54,195 nucleotides of DNA from an uncultured Prevotella sp. (GCA_947164965.1 CAMUYR010000022.1:1-54195); one strand, 5' to 3'; numbered from the stretch's first letter, positions 15,952 through 24,421 are shown. A program made the numbers and translations. The notes: a model not told the origin generated them from the letters alone.

Positions 15952-17016
15952 ATGAGAAATCACCGTTGGCTCTTGGCACTTGGCTTTTGGCTATTAACTA
16001 TTAGCGGTTTGCAGGCTCAGCCGCTGCCTGCACCCATGAAGCCTGGACGCACACCAGAGGGCGTGGTCTACTTCCTGCCCAAGACGGTGCTCAATTTCCA
16101 TCTGCTGCTGGAGCAACAGACCTTTACGCCTGGTGAATTTGCCCGTTATGCCGAGCGCTATCTGCACCGTACAGATATTGCGCAAGAGCCGCTGACTACT
16201 TATACCATATCGGATATCACCATCCGTCAGAGCGCCGTTCGCGACACGTCGAAGTGTTTCAATGTCCGATTGAAGAGTGGCAAGAGCGAGACTGCCGAAG
16301 TACGCCTCAGCGACGATGGCGTCCTGCTGGCTGTCAATGCCGAGCCACTGAAAACGCCTGCCGCCCCTACCTTTAAGCCCTCTCCCAGACCCAAGGCCGA
16401 CGATGTGCATCGCTATCTGCCACCAGAGATTCTGACTGCAGGCAGTACTGCCAAGAAAGCCGAACTTACTGCCCAGCTCATCTTCGAACTGCAGGAGCGT
16501 CGCCAACAGCTCATTACAGGCGAGGCTGACGACCTACCTCAAGACGAGCAGCAATTACGCTATCTGGTCAGCGAGATAGACCGTCAACATCAGGCATTGA
16601 TGACGCTGTTTACTGGCTCCACCAGTCGTGACACCACAGCCCACATGCTGACACTTTGTCCAGAACGCGAAATGAAACGCGAAATATTGTTCCGTCTGAG
16701 CCAGCGACTGGGATTAGTCGATAAGGACGACCTCGCAGGCACACCTTATTATATTACGATAGAGGATCCCAACCATACGGACACCTTGAAATACACCCTA
16801 CCCGACGGGAAGAAAGAGGGAGGCTTTTACGTCAACCAGCCAGGCACCGTTCGCCTGACGCTCCAACGTGAAGACCAGCCTCTATCCACCCATACACTAC
16901 CTATGGCACAATTCGGTTTCGTCACCCTTCGTGGCGGCCAGTTGTTCAAGCGCTACCCCACTCGTCTGCAACTGCATCCCACCACGGGTGCTGTGGAATA
17001 TCTGCATGCGGAATAA
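15952..17016 (+). CDS. Exported protein of DUF4831-like type
   Basis: 354 residues with a clear signal peptide (MRNHRWLLALGFWLLTISGLQAQ, cleavage after AQA/LQAQ region). The mature start, with PEGVVYFLPKTVLNFHLLLE and GEFARYAERYL, resembles the DUF4831 family of Bacteroidetes, whose function is unknown. A second conserved part (LPPEILTAGSTAKKAELTAQLIFELQERRQ) looks helical. It starts 6 bases after nnr. It faces the minus-strand gene ending at 17046, with no obvious terminator between them. The signal-peptide codons contain short repeats of CTTGGC/TTTGGC. Confidence 0.75.
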   Translation: MRNHRWLLALGFWLLTISGLQAQPLPAPMKPGRTPEGVVYFLPKTVLNFHLLLEQQTFTPGEFARYAERYLHRTDIAQEPLTTYTISDITIRQSAVRDTSKCFNVRLKSGKSETAEVRLSDDGVLLAVNAEPLKTPAAPTFKPSPRPKADDVHRYLPPEILTAGSTAKKAELTAQLIFELQERRQQLITGEADDLPQDEQQLRYLVSEIDRQHQALMTLFTGSTSRDTTAHMLTLCPEREMKREILFRLSQRLGLVDKDDLAGTPYYITIEDPNHTDTLKYTLPDGKKEGGFYVNQPGTVRLTLQREDQPLSTHTLPMAQFGFVTLRGGQLFKRYPTRLQLHPTTGAVEYLHAE

Positions 17017-17045
17017 GCCTCTGGAAACTTTCTCATTGTATTTTC

Positions 17046-17948
17046 TTATTTCTTATTTTTCTTTGCCTTCTTCAAATAGTTATGGTATGCTTCGACCATC
17101 TGCTGGCGGCGTTCGGGCGTGACGGTAATCAGCCGCATGTTCACAGCCTCCTTCGGCACAACCCCGTTCTTGCTATAGTCGAAACCGTATTCCGAATAGC
17201 CGTGCTTGTCGTCATAGACCTTGCCATCCTCGCCAAATAACACTGTTGGACTTCCAACCTCACCTTGCATCCACCCCACGAGAGGCTTTTCTATGTTCCA
17301 GTCACCCTTTGAAATCATGATGTACTTCTTGCCTTCGAAGGTCAATTCCATCACCTTGTCGCCGAACATGTTCTTGTATTTTTCTATCAGCCGTTCAAAC
17401 AATATAGTGGTAAACACATCCGTGTATTCAATTCCCGGAGTATTGTTCTTGGTCAGCCTCTCACGGAAATTCATCATGTATGTCAATGATCTCACCATAT
17501 CCTCTTTGCCCATGCTGTTAATCATACCCCAAAAGTCGATCGCATTCAGGTACACATCTTTTATATCCACACCTACTTTCTGGGCATGGATTATCTCGTC
17601 TATATAGAATAGGGCCTTGTCTATGTTTTTCTTGTCGGTAGCCACTGTCATCAGCACGTTGCCTGCCTCGAAGATGACCGAATCGGGTATCTCCTTGTTA
17701 TAGTCAGTGGCCAGATGATAAATGCGCTCATAGTACCTCTCAGCCTGCGACTGATTATACATCCCATTCTCCTTGTCAAGAAGGAAGTGCCCCGCCTCCA
17801 ACTGGGCTTTCCAGTCCGTAGGGTTCTCGTTGGCCGTTTTCGTTAGGCGAAGCATCTTCTCAATCTTGCTTTCCGGTTCTTCCGTCTGAGCGTTTGAGTT
17901 TAGTGCAGCGAAACAAGCAAATGCTGCGAATAAAATAATCTTTTTCAT
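17046..17948 (-). CDS. Exported protein of unknown function, TPR-like helices
   Basis: 300 residues; signal peptide MKKIILFAAFACFAALNSNAQ. The mature part starts with helical repeats suggestive of TPR (WKAQLEAGHFLLDKENGMYNQSQAERYYERI; KALFYIDEIIHAQ). A later segment (GKKYIMISKGDWNIEKPLVGW...SPTVLFGEDGKVYDD) looks beta-rich. I do not recognise the family. No -7 element is seen directly upstream, so it may be read with the two small genes that precede it on the minus strand. The end is lysine-rich (KKAKKNKK). Confidence 0.7.
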   Translation of the reverse strand: MKKIILFAAFACFAALNSNAQTEEPESKIEKMLRLTKTANENPTDWKAQLEAGHFLLDKENGMYNQSQAERYYERIYHLATDYNKEIPDSVIFEAGNVLMTVATDKKNIDKALFYIDEIIHAQKVGVDIKDVYLNAIDFWGMINSMGKEDMVRSLTYMMNFRERLTKNNTPGIEYTDVFTTILFERLIEKYKNMFGDKVMELTFEGKKYIMISKGDWNIEKPLVGWMQGEVGSPTVLFGEDGKVYDDKHGYSEYGFDYSKNGVVPKEAVNMRLITVTPERRQQMVEAYHNYLKKAKKNKK

Positions 17949-18001
17949 TTTCTTGATGTTTTAAATGTTATTTTGAATTTCACGTTTATATTCCTATACT
18001 A

Positions 18002-18190
18002 TTAAAAATAAATACCGTTCTCGTTCAGTTTCTCGTGCAGCCGGAAGTTCTCGCGGATGAAGCGCACCAGCATGTGCTGGCTGTCGGAGAGCCGCCAGCG
18101 GTAGTAGAGCAGTCCCACGATGAGCAACACGACCAGCAGGAGGAAGGCCGTGGCCAGGGCACCGATGATGATAAATGTCATGTCTGTCAT
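18002..18190 (-). CDS. Small single-pass membrane protein
   Basis: About 62 residues from ATG 18190 (MTDMTFIIIGALATAFLLLV...). One strong membrane helix at about 5-30 is followed by a charged helical tail (YYRWRLSDSQHMLVRFIRENFRLHEKLNENGIYF). No family is recognised. It sits between two exported-protein genes on the same strand and may be a small partner of one of them. A longer frame from 18250 exists, but MTDMTF gives a normal short N-terminus. Confidence 0.6.
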   Translation of the reverse strand: MTDMTFIIIGALATAFLLLVVLLIVGLLYYRWRLSDSQHMLVRFIRENFRLHEKLNENGIYF

Positions 18191-18257
18191 ATTGAGTTGA
18201 TTTTCTTTTGATAGTGCATAATTCTCTTTTCGCCATCTGTCAGTTGTCAAAAGATGA

Positions 18258-18659
18258 TTACCACCTTCTCATCATAGGTGGCAGTGGCTGCAGCGGACGC
18301 CCCTCTTTCCATCGCCTTTTCCTTACAATATAGTCGCGAAAGCCTTTTAGTCCGTCACCCGTTGGCTGATAGTTAGGACTATGTTTGAAATAAAACTGTG
18401 TCGTCGTCTTATTCCCCATGTGACGTAACATAATCGATTGGCCTGCTATGGTGTCCTCTTTCAGTTTGCCTTCTGGCATCATCAGAAGCAGAGGTTGCTG
18501 AGCCTGAATAAGCATGGGTATATGGAAATCAACCCTCAAGGGCGGAAGCTTGGGATATCGTTCTGTATAAACCCACTGAAAGATAGTGCTGGTCTGTGCC
18601 ATTGCCGTTGTCGAGACAAACGACAATATAGCGATGATGATAAATGTTTTGTTCGTCAT
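18258..18659 (-). CDS. Small exported protein of unknown function
   Basis: 133 residues from ATG 18659. Signal peptide MTNKTFIIIAILSFVSTTAMAQ; the rest is proline-rich with no recognised domain (RVDFHIPMLIQAQQPLLLMM; a basic C-terminal RKRRWKEGRPLQPLPPMMRRW). The promoter at 18684-18691 supports this start over an in-frame ATG at 18719. It is probably the first gene of a short minus-strand group continuing to 17046. Confidence 0.65.
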   Translation of the reverse strand: MTNKTFIIIAILSFVSTTAMAQTSTIFQWVYTERYPKLPPLRVDFHIPMLIQAQQPLLLMMPEGKLKEDTIAGQSIMLRHMGNKTTTQFYFKHSPNYQPTGDGLKGFRDYIVRKRRWKEGRPLQPLPPMMRRW

Positions 18660-18683
18660 TTCTTTAATGTTTGAATTCGACGG

Positions 18684-18691
18684 CAAAGGTA
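18684..18691 (-). promoter_or_regulatory. -7 element for the small exported gene group
   Basis: TACCTTTG followed by CCG on the minus strand, 24 bases before ATG 18659. No -33 TTG is visible at the usual distance. Confidence 0.55.
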
Positions 18692-18751
18692 GTGGGAAAG
18701 ACCGAAAGGCCTTCCCCACTGCTTGAAATGTTTTTCACAAATCTTGAAAAA

Positions 18752-20440
18752 CTATTGTTTATGCGCTATTTTGCGGTATTCGGTGGGTGTCATTGAATAG
18801 TAGGCGGCAAAGAGACGGGCAAAGGTAGTGCGGTTTGTAAACCCGCTCTGCTCGATGATGAGTCCTATCGGGTCGGCAGACTTTTCCAACAACTGGGCGG
18901 CGTACTGTATGCGCAGACGGTTGAGGTAGTCGGCTGGCGTGGTGTCGGCACACTCGCGCAGGGCGGCATATACATACTGATAGTTGGTGCCAAGCAGTCG
19001 GGCCAGCGTCTCGTGGTTGGTGTCGGGGTCGGTATATACGTCCGGGTTCTTCACCAGATCGCACAGGCGGCGATAGAGCAGTTGGTTTTGCGTCAGTTTC
19101 TCTTCGGGCTGCGCCTGCAACTGTCGCTGTTCCTCGGCCTCGGTCTGCTGGCGCTGTTGTATCTGCTCATAGAGACTGCGGTTCTTCTCGGATAACTGGC
19201 GGTTGTAGCGATTGACGCGCCAGATGATGTAGATGGCCATCAATAGCAATAATACGACGGCAATGAGGACGATGCGATGAATAGTCAGCGACTGGTGCTT
19301 GCGGATAATCTCCTCTTCCTGTTGCTGGATTTCCTGCAACTGCTCCACGTCGGCCAGCCGTTCCTGCTGGCGGATGGAGTCAGTCAACTGCCGTATGCGG
19401 TCGCCCAGCGCCAAGGCCTCCGCCGTGCGGCCTGCTTTCTGCAGGGCATCGTATTTGTAATTATATATGGTCTTGACATAGAGGTCAATGACGGGTTCGC
19501 CATTGGAGTGCATCATGGAGTCGGTCTCGTCGAACAAGCGGACGGCCTCGTCGTAACGGCCCGCCATCGTCAGATAGAGACCTTCTGCAGCCTTGTCAAG
19601 TGCACCCAGGCCTTGGAACTGCTGATATTCGTGGTGAAGGGCCTCGGCCTGTTCTTTCTGATTATTAGCGGCATATATCATCGCCTTACTGATGGTTACG
19701 TTGTTGCGACGCTTTTGCATCGCCCAGTCGGGAGTGTTGGGACAACGTATCAGACGATTCAAGGCCGTGTCCATCTTCGTCATCAGGGGCAGTGCCTTTT
19801 CAGGCATCTTGTTGTCAATATACAAGTCGTTGAGTGAAAGCAACGTATAGATGAGCGGATCAATCTCCCCATAATCGGTGGCATGCTGTGTACTTGCCAT
19901 CAAGATATCGATGCCTTGCAGGAACAACCGCTCAGATTCAGCAATATTGCCCAGTTTGTTTTCACAATCTGCCATCTGCATCAATGCCCTGCACTTCATC
20001 TCCACATCATTTGGCGTTGTGCCGTCACCCACGAAAGCAAGGATTTCCTTGGAGAGCGTGAGCGATTTTCCGTACTCGCCATCGGCATATGCACCATTGC
20101 CCAGAATCCAGCGAGCCTTGCAATAAAGGTTGCTGTCTGCAGACGTAGTAACAGCAAGGCCCGTCTCTGCTGTAATCGCTTTCTCTGCGTAATAGGCAGC
20201 AATCCGTCGTCGGTCGGCATTCGAATAGATAACGGCTTTGATGGTATTGGCACGTACCGCTGTAAACAAACCAGCCTGTTCCGCACTATCCACCCGCTCC
20301 AAAGAATGTTCAACGTCGGATAATCCATCGTTGACTATCTCTTTGCTCAGTGCTACAGCCTTCTCGCTACGGTCAGGCTTCGTGCAGGCCGCAAAGGCCA
20401 GCACGGTGAATATTATAATAAGGTATATCGCCTGTCTCAT
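18752..20440 (-). CDS. Membrane AraC-family regulator with TPR-like sensor region
   Basis: About 562 residues from ATG 20440. The N-terminus MRQAIYLIIIFTVLAFAAC is a signal sequence with a possible lipobox (Cys19). About 330 residues of TPR-like helices follow, then a membrane helix at about 380-402 (IVLIAVVLLLLMAIYIIW), a glutamine-rich coiled coil, and a C-terminal AraC helix-turn-helix domain (about 460-560; SGFTNRTTFARLFAAYYSMTPTEYRK). The layout implies an outside sensor joined across the membrane to a DNA-binding domain inside, a design known in Bacteroidales. Targets are unknown; the neighbouring exported genes are candidates. The frame runs further upstream to a TTG at 20503, but the promoter lies there. 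Confidence 0.85.
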   Translation of the reverse strand: MRQAIYLIIIFTVLAFAACTKPDRSEKAVALSKEIVNDGLSDVEHSLERVDSAEQAGLFTAVRANTIKAVIYSNADRRRIAAYYAEKAITAETGLAVTTSADSNLYCKARWILGNGAYADGEYGKSLTLSKEILAFVGDGTTPNDVEMKCRALMQMADCENKLGNIAESERLFLQGIDILMASTQHATDYGEIDPLIYTLLSLNDLYIDNKMPEKALPLMTKMDTALNRLIRCPNTPDWAMQKRRNNVTISKAMIYAANNQKEQAEALHHEYQQFQGLGALDKAAEGLYLTMAGRYDEAVRLFDETDSMMHSNGEPVIDLYVKTIYNYKYDALQKAGRTAEALALGDRIRQLTDSIRQQERLADVEQLQEIQQQEEEIIRKHQSLTIHRIVLIAVVLLLLMAIYIIWRVNRYNRQLSEKNRSLYEQIQQRQQTEAEEQRQLQAQPEEKLTQNQLLYRRLCDLVKNPDVYTDPDTNHETLARLLGTNYQYVYAALRECADTTPADYLNRLRIQYAAQLLEKSADPIGLIIEQSGFTNRTTFARLFAAYYSMTPTEYRKIAHKQ

Positions 20441-20464
20441 TTCATTTTTATGCCAAATTTGGTG

Positions 20465-20472
20465 CAAAGTTA
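20465..20472 (-). promoter_or_regulatory. -7 element of the TPR-AraC gene
   Basis: TAACTTTG followed by CACC on the minus strand, 24 bases before ATG 20440. The leader contains a perfect palindrome, CCAAATTTGG (about 20454-20463), a possible binding site for the gene's own product; this is inference. Confidence 0.55.
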
Positions 20473-20560
20473 CTTCTTTTTTGCCAAATATGGATTTGAT
20501 CAACTGTTTTTAGGCCTTCTTTTATGAATATTTATGGCAAAAATCCACAAATATCATGTG

Positions 20561-20648
20561 TGCTAAAGCTTGTTACGACACTTGCTGAAGCTTGCTATGA
20601 CTGATGCTAAAGGCTCCTATGACCCATGCTAAAGCTCGCTATGGGGGA
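20561..20648. repeat. Four tandem 22-bp units (TGCTAAAGCTTGCTATGAC type)
   Basis: TGCT(A/G)AAG-type units begin at 20561, 20583, 20605 and 20627, exactly 22 bases apart, with degenerate copies of TGCTAAAGCTTGCTATGAC. First of four arrays in the 856-base spacer 20441-21296. Confidence 0.9.
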
Positions 20649-20681
20649 AGCGAGGCATCGCAATGGGGCAAAGGAGCCTGC

Positions 20682-20747
20682 GGAACCAGCGAAAGAAAGC
20701 AGCGGAACCGACGAAAGAAAGCTTCGGAACAACCGAAAGAAGCACTT
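20682..20747. repeat. Three tandem 22-bp units (GGAACC..CGAAAGAAAGC type)
   Basis: GGAAC begins at 20682, 20704 and 20726, exactly 22 bases apart, each followed by CGAAAGAAAGC or a close variant. The sequence is unrelated to the array 34 bases upstream but has the same period. Confidence 0.9.
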
Positions 20748-20921
20748 GGAATCGGACTACAATTTTTATTTTTTGAAAAATATCTGCCATACTGCCATCA
20801 ATCTCTTGAAACATCGATGTATAAAGGGTTTGCGAGATGGTGGCAGATTTGATATTTATGGCAGATAACCGAAAAAACGGCCATATTTGCTCGTTTTATT
20901 ATCAAAAAAGCATGAAAAATG

Positions 20922-20962
20922 CCCAAAAAGTATTCAGAATTTGCCAAAAAGTATTCAGAATT
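20922..20962. repeat. Two tandem 21-bp units (GCCAAAAAGTATTCAGAATT type)
   Basis: CCAAAAAGTATTCAGAATT occurs at 20923 and again at 20944, exactly 21 bases apart, with no mismatch across the 19 bases. Confidence 0.9.
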
Positions 20963-21023
20963 AATGACGGAGAAACAAAAAATAGTCTCGGATTAATCAA
21001 AAAATAATGCCAGAGTATTCCGC

Positions 21024-21086
21024 AATAACCCGCCCTTATTCGAAAATAACCTGCCCTTATTCGAAAATAACCTGCCCTTATTCGAA
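21024..21086. repeat. Three tandem 21-bp units with AATAA...TTATT palindrome
   Basis: AATAACCYGCCCTTATTCGAA starts at 21024, 21045 and 21066. Each unit holds an interrupted palindrome (AATAA, 7 bases, TTATT) plus a four-base linker. The same arms and period recur at 41273-41335. Between 21087 and the promoter at 21248 there is an alternative-hairpin element (21118-21153) and nothing else recognisable. Confidence 0.9.
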
Positions 21087-21117
21087 AATTGCAGCTGTAT
21101 CCTCATAAAATACATGC

Positions 21118-21153
21118 ACATAGTTACTATGTTGCACGCAACGGCAACATAGT
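21118..21153. repeat. Overlapping inverted repeats with two alternative hairpins
   Basis: ACATAGT (21118-21124) can pair with ACTATGT (21126-21132). The longer ACTATGTTGC (21126-21135) can instead pair perfectly with GCAACATAGT (21144-21153) across an 8-base loop. The two pairings exclude each other. It lies about 95 bases upstream of the next promoter. Confidence 0.7.
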
Positions 21154-21247
21154 CTGCAAATGCTTGTATTGCAGCGTATTACATTTTTGAGATACGATTT
21201 TTCGTTATTGAGAGGTATCACTTTACCTATGATTTTCCTATTTTTCT

Positions 21248-21255
21248 TATCTTTG
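21248..21255 (+). promoter_or_regulatory. -7 element of the interrupted lipoprotein gene
   Basis: TATCTTTG followed by CAG; predicted start near 21261, leaving a leader of about 36 bases before ATG 21297. Confidence 0.6.
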
Positions 21256-21296
21256 CAGTAAACCTAAAAGGAACAAAACGCTAAAACAAGGAAAAT

Positions 21297-22106
21297 ATGA
21301 AAATGAGAATGACTAAAACACTCTTGGCATCAATGATGCTAGCAGCAACAGCAGGAATGATGACATCCTGTGCAACAGAAGACAATCCCGGCAAACCTAC
21401 TGGACCCTCAGAGTCGGTTTTCAAGGAGAAGATTGTGGGTAAGTGGAAAGCTGTTACTTAGGATGGTTTGGAACTAACCACCAACGGCAGAACCGTGCTA
21501 ACATTTAATACCGACGGAACGAGAACGGTATCGAAATCATATTATGACACAAATACTGAATCATATATTTGGCGCAATAAACAAACGGGAACCTATGCCA
21601 TTGAGGGCAATCAACTGAAAAGTTATTTGGACGAAGCAGATTTGTATGACGTGGTGATTTACGATATCGATGCCATTAGCGACAATAAGATGTCAATGAC
21701 TATGGAGAACTTTCGCCCAGGCCGCAAGTTTGAGTACAAGCGTATAACTGCAGACTATTCTGCAGACCTTATCGGCCTGTGGGAAGTGACAGAAATGACG
21801 GGTGAGGATGCCTACAATGATGATAATGCCCGTCTGGCATTTATGCCCGATGGTACCTATAGATATTATCGAAAGAATGACGCAGGCGAGTGGCAGGTAG
21901 TTAGTACCCGCGATGTCGAGGAATATAATATTGACGGCGACTTGATGGCCATTCGCTGGCAAAATACAGGCACCGAAATGAGCTATGAATGTTGGGACAT
22001 CGACGAAATCAAGGACGGCCAGATGAAATGGTCGGCTCTGCGCGAGCGCGCTGACGGCACCCGCTTCACCACTACATTTACATGGAAAAAAGTCGAAGAC
22101 CAATAA
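21297..22106 (+). pseudogene. Lipocalin-like lipoprotein interrupted by in-frame TAG
   Basis: Reads from ATG 21297 as a lipoprotein: signal and lipobox (LLASMMLAATAGMMTSC), then a Gly/Pro linker and a lipocalin-like repeat beginning IVGKWKAV. Codon 55 (21459-21461) is TAG. After it the same frame stays open to 22106 and completes the first repeat (LTFNTDGTRTV) and a second one (LIGLWEVTEMTG...LAFMPDGTYRYY), so a single substitution has split a roughly 269-codon gene. TAG serves as a normal stop elsewhere in the window (39153-39155), so recoding is not favoured. The intact promoter suggests recent inactivation. An internal start downstream is possible but would lack a signal peptide. Confidence 0.8.
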
Positions 22107-22172
22107 TACAGGTCTGCGCCTTGTGCTGAAATAAAAAGGTGTCGTGAAGTGAGATTATTCTGAAAAAAGATG

Positions 22173-22180
22173 TATCTTTG
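22173..22180 (+). promoter_or_regulatory. -7 element of the frameshifted AraC gene
   Basis: TATCTTTG followed by CACC, 24 bases before ATG 22205. No -33 element is evident. Confidence 0.55.
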
Positions 22181-22204
22181 CACCAACAGAACGCGTAACA
22201 GTAG

Positions 22205-23277
22205 ATGGAAAGTGTACTGATCATCATCACTTATACACTCATCGTAGCGGTCTCGCTGACCTGCGCTGGTGTGTTATGGCTCAAGAGGAGGGAGGTGCCC
22301 GACCTGTCGCGCACCTTCCTTTCCTCCTTTGCCTTCATCGTGGGAGTGCTCGTGGTAACGAGGCTGGTGAAATTTGCGGTTGATCCGTCTTATTCCCCAT
22401 ACCACGAACTGATATCACCCTTCCTAGTTCTTGGCGGACTCTGTGCCATCACGCTGTTTCTCATCTATCCCATCGAGGTTATACGCCCTCGGTTGTTAAG
22501 GGGATGGCGTTTCGTGCTGCCTTTCGTCCCCGTTATCCTGCTATCGATACCATCGCTGGTGGGGATAAATATCAGACGCTACTGTCAACCGACGACCTGA
22601 TGGAACACCTGCTGGAGTTCAACGTCCTTCTGCGACTGCTGGGAGTGGTCATCGTGCTCTTGATATCTCTGTCGTTGATGGCGATACCCTACAACTGGCG
22701 CGAAACGAGTGTCAACCATCGCTGGATTCTGCGTACAGTCATGATAGCACAGGTCATCAGCGTGCTCTTCTTCGTGCAAGGCTTTACCAGTTCAGCCGTC
22801 GCACAGCTGATTCACCTGCTTTGGCTCTGCATATCACTATTCTATTTCACCTACTTCGAACTCAGGGAGCGGCTTCTGCCTGTGGAACTACCCAGCGGCA
22901 TTGGAGGAAGAAGTAATAGTACGGTCCCCAAGGGCGACCTGTGGCAGCAGATATCCTATCTGATGGACATCAAGGAATACTGGCGCGACCCCGACACATC
23001 GGTAGAGACCATCAGCAAGACCTTAGGCACGAACCGCATCTACGTGGCCCGCAGCATCAAGGAGCACACAGGCATGAGTTTCAACGACTACATGAACAGT
23101 CGCCGCGTGGAATACATGGCCACCATGCTGCGCCAGAACTCGGAGATCAATCAAAAGACCCTCTTCTTCGCCGCTGGTTTCCGCAGCTATCCCACAGCCC
23201 ACCGTAACTTCACCAAGTTCAAGGGCTGTTCGCCTACGGAGTATAGCATGAAAAGCGATTATGACAACACAAGATAA
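22205..23277 (+). pseudogene. Membrane AraC-family regulator, frameshifted
   Basis: The first frame (22205-22600) encodes four hydrophobic segments and then stops. A second frame, open across the same point and running to 23277, supplies more membrane segments (LLRLLGVVIVLLISLSL; VMIAQVISVLFFVQGF) and a complete AraC-type helix-turn-helix domain (FFAAGFRSYPTAHRNFTKFK). Inserting one G in the GGGG run at 22561-22564 joins the frames as ...SLVG-DKYQTLL..., giving about 357 residues with multi-helix membrane part plus AraC domain. So this is a one-base deletion in a G run: either a real mutation, a phase-variable tract (though short), or a sequence error. It stands next to another broken gene. 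Confidence 0.8.
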
Positions 23278-23308
23278 ATTCAATACACGTCAATCCTCAT
23301 AAAATAAA

Positions 23309-23337
23309 TAGGTGCGCTCAGGAATTGAGCGCACCTA
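23309..23337. terminator. Hairpin terminator between the AraC gene and fba
   Basis: TAGGTGCGCTC (23309-23319), 7-base loop, GAGCGCACCTA (23327-23337): a perfect 11-bp GC-rich stem between convergent genes. The flanking T tracts are weak on both sides. Confidence 0.75.
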
Positions 23338-23361
23338 GTGATAAATGGGTCTGTAAGCTAA

Positions 23362-24360
23362 TTACTCAGCGAGCTTGCCATCAGAACCGAGCACATTCAC
23401 AATCTTGTGGATGTACATCTTCTTCATGTTCTCGCGAGCGGGCTTCAGATACTGACGTGGGTCGAAGTCTCCAGGATGCTCAGCCAGGTGCTGACGGATA
23501 GCAGCAGTCATAGCCAGACGAGAGTCTGAGTCGATGTTGATCTTACATACGGCGCTCTTAGAAGCCTTGCGGAGCTGCTCCTCGGGGATACCGATAGCTG
23601 CCTCGAGCTTACCACCGAACTTGTTGATAGTGTTAACCTCGTCCATAGGAACTGAAGAAGAACCGTGAAGCACAATGGGGAATCCAGGAAGCTTCTTCTC
23701 GATCTCAGCGAGAATGTCGAATGCCAATGGGGGTGGAACGAGCACGCCGTTAACCAGTGTGCACTGCTCTGGAGTGAACTTGTGAGCACCGTGAGAAGTA
23801 CCGATAGAGATAGCCAGAGAGTCGCAACCTGTACGTGTAGCGAAGTCGATAACCTCCTCAGGCTTGGTGTAGTGAGACTCAGCAGCACTAACCTCATCCT
23901 CAACACCAGCGAGCACACCGAGCTCAGCCTCAACGGTTACGTCGAACTGATGAGCATACTCTACAACCTTCTTAGCCAGAGCAACGTTCTCCTCGTAGGG
24001 GAGGTGTGAACCGTCGATCATCACTGAAGAGAAGCCCATGTCGATACAATCCTTACAGAGCTCGAAGGTGTCACCGTGGTCAAGGTGCAGAACAATCTCA
24101 GGATGCTCACAGCCGAGTTCCTTAGCATAAGCTACAGCACCCTCAGCCATGTAGCGCAGGATAGTAGCGTTAGCATAGTTGCGAGCGCCCTTAGAAACCT
24201 GCATGATAACTGGAGACTTTGTCTCAACGGCAGCCTGTACGATAGCCTGCATCTGCTCCATAGTGTTGAAGTTAAAAGCTGGGATAGCATAGCCACCGGC
24301 TACTGCTCTCTTGAACATCTCGCGAGTATTTACGAGACCTAAATCCTTGTAATTTACCAT
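23362..24360 (-). CDS. fba: Class II fructose-bisphosphate aldolase
   Basis: 332 residues from ATG 24360. Cleaves fructose 1,6-bisphosphate to glyceraldehyde 3-phosphate and dihydroxyacetone phosphate in glycolysis, and the reverse in gluconeogenesis. Metal and catalytic motifs: LHLDHGD, the GTSHGAHKF His region, VLHGSSSVP and the phosphate-binding KINIDSDSRLAMTAAIR. The in-frame ATG at 24414 lies inside the promoter and is rejected. Its promoter has a consensus -7, but the -33 position is occupied by a heptamer repeat. Confidence 0.96.
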   Translation of the reverse strand: MVNYKDLGLVNTREMFKRAVAGGYAIPAFNFNTMEQMQAIVQAAVETKSPVIMQVSKGARNYANATILRYMAEGAVAYAKELGCEHPEIVLHLDHGDTFELCKDCIDMGFSSVMIDGSHLPYEENVALAKKVVEYAHQFDVTVEAELGVLAGVEDEVSAAESHYTKPEEVIDFATRTGCDSLAISIGTSHGAHKFTPEQCTLVNGVLVPPPLAFDILAEIEKKLPGFPIVLHGSSSVPMDEVNTINKFGGKLEAAIGIPEEQLRKASKSAVCKINIDSDSRLAMTAAIRQHLAEHPGDFDPRQYLKPARENMKKMYIHKIVNVLGSDGKLAE

Positions 24361-24403
24361 AGTTGTTGTTGTTAAATAAGAATTTGAAAATCTAATCTGA
24401 CCG

Positions 24404-24411
24404 CAAAGGTA
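24404..24411 (-). promoter_or_regulatory. -7 element of fba
   Basis: TACCTTTG followed by CGG on the minus strand, 43 bases before ATG 24360. The place where a -33 TTTG would be expected (about 24431-24436) falls in the AAGAATT repeat. Confidence 0.65.
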
Positions 24412-24421
24412 CAAAATAAAT

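Noticed and set aside
20604..20868. Small basic protein genes over the 22-bp arrays
   Set aside because: Two overlapping frames arise from low-complexity repeat sequence; neither has a promoter or recognisable product.
20561..21086. CRISPR array
   Set aside because: Units are 21-22 bases with no unique spacers of about 30 bases, the four arrays differ in sequence, and no cas gene is present.
21459..21461. TAG read as an amino acid (pyrrolysine or reassignment)
   Set aside because: TAG ends the RlpA-like gene normally and no recoding element is visible; a nonsense mutation is simpler.
24361..24414. 18-residue N-terminal extension of aldolase
   Set aside because: It starts inside the promoter and is not part of the family.
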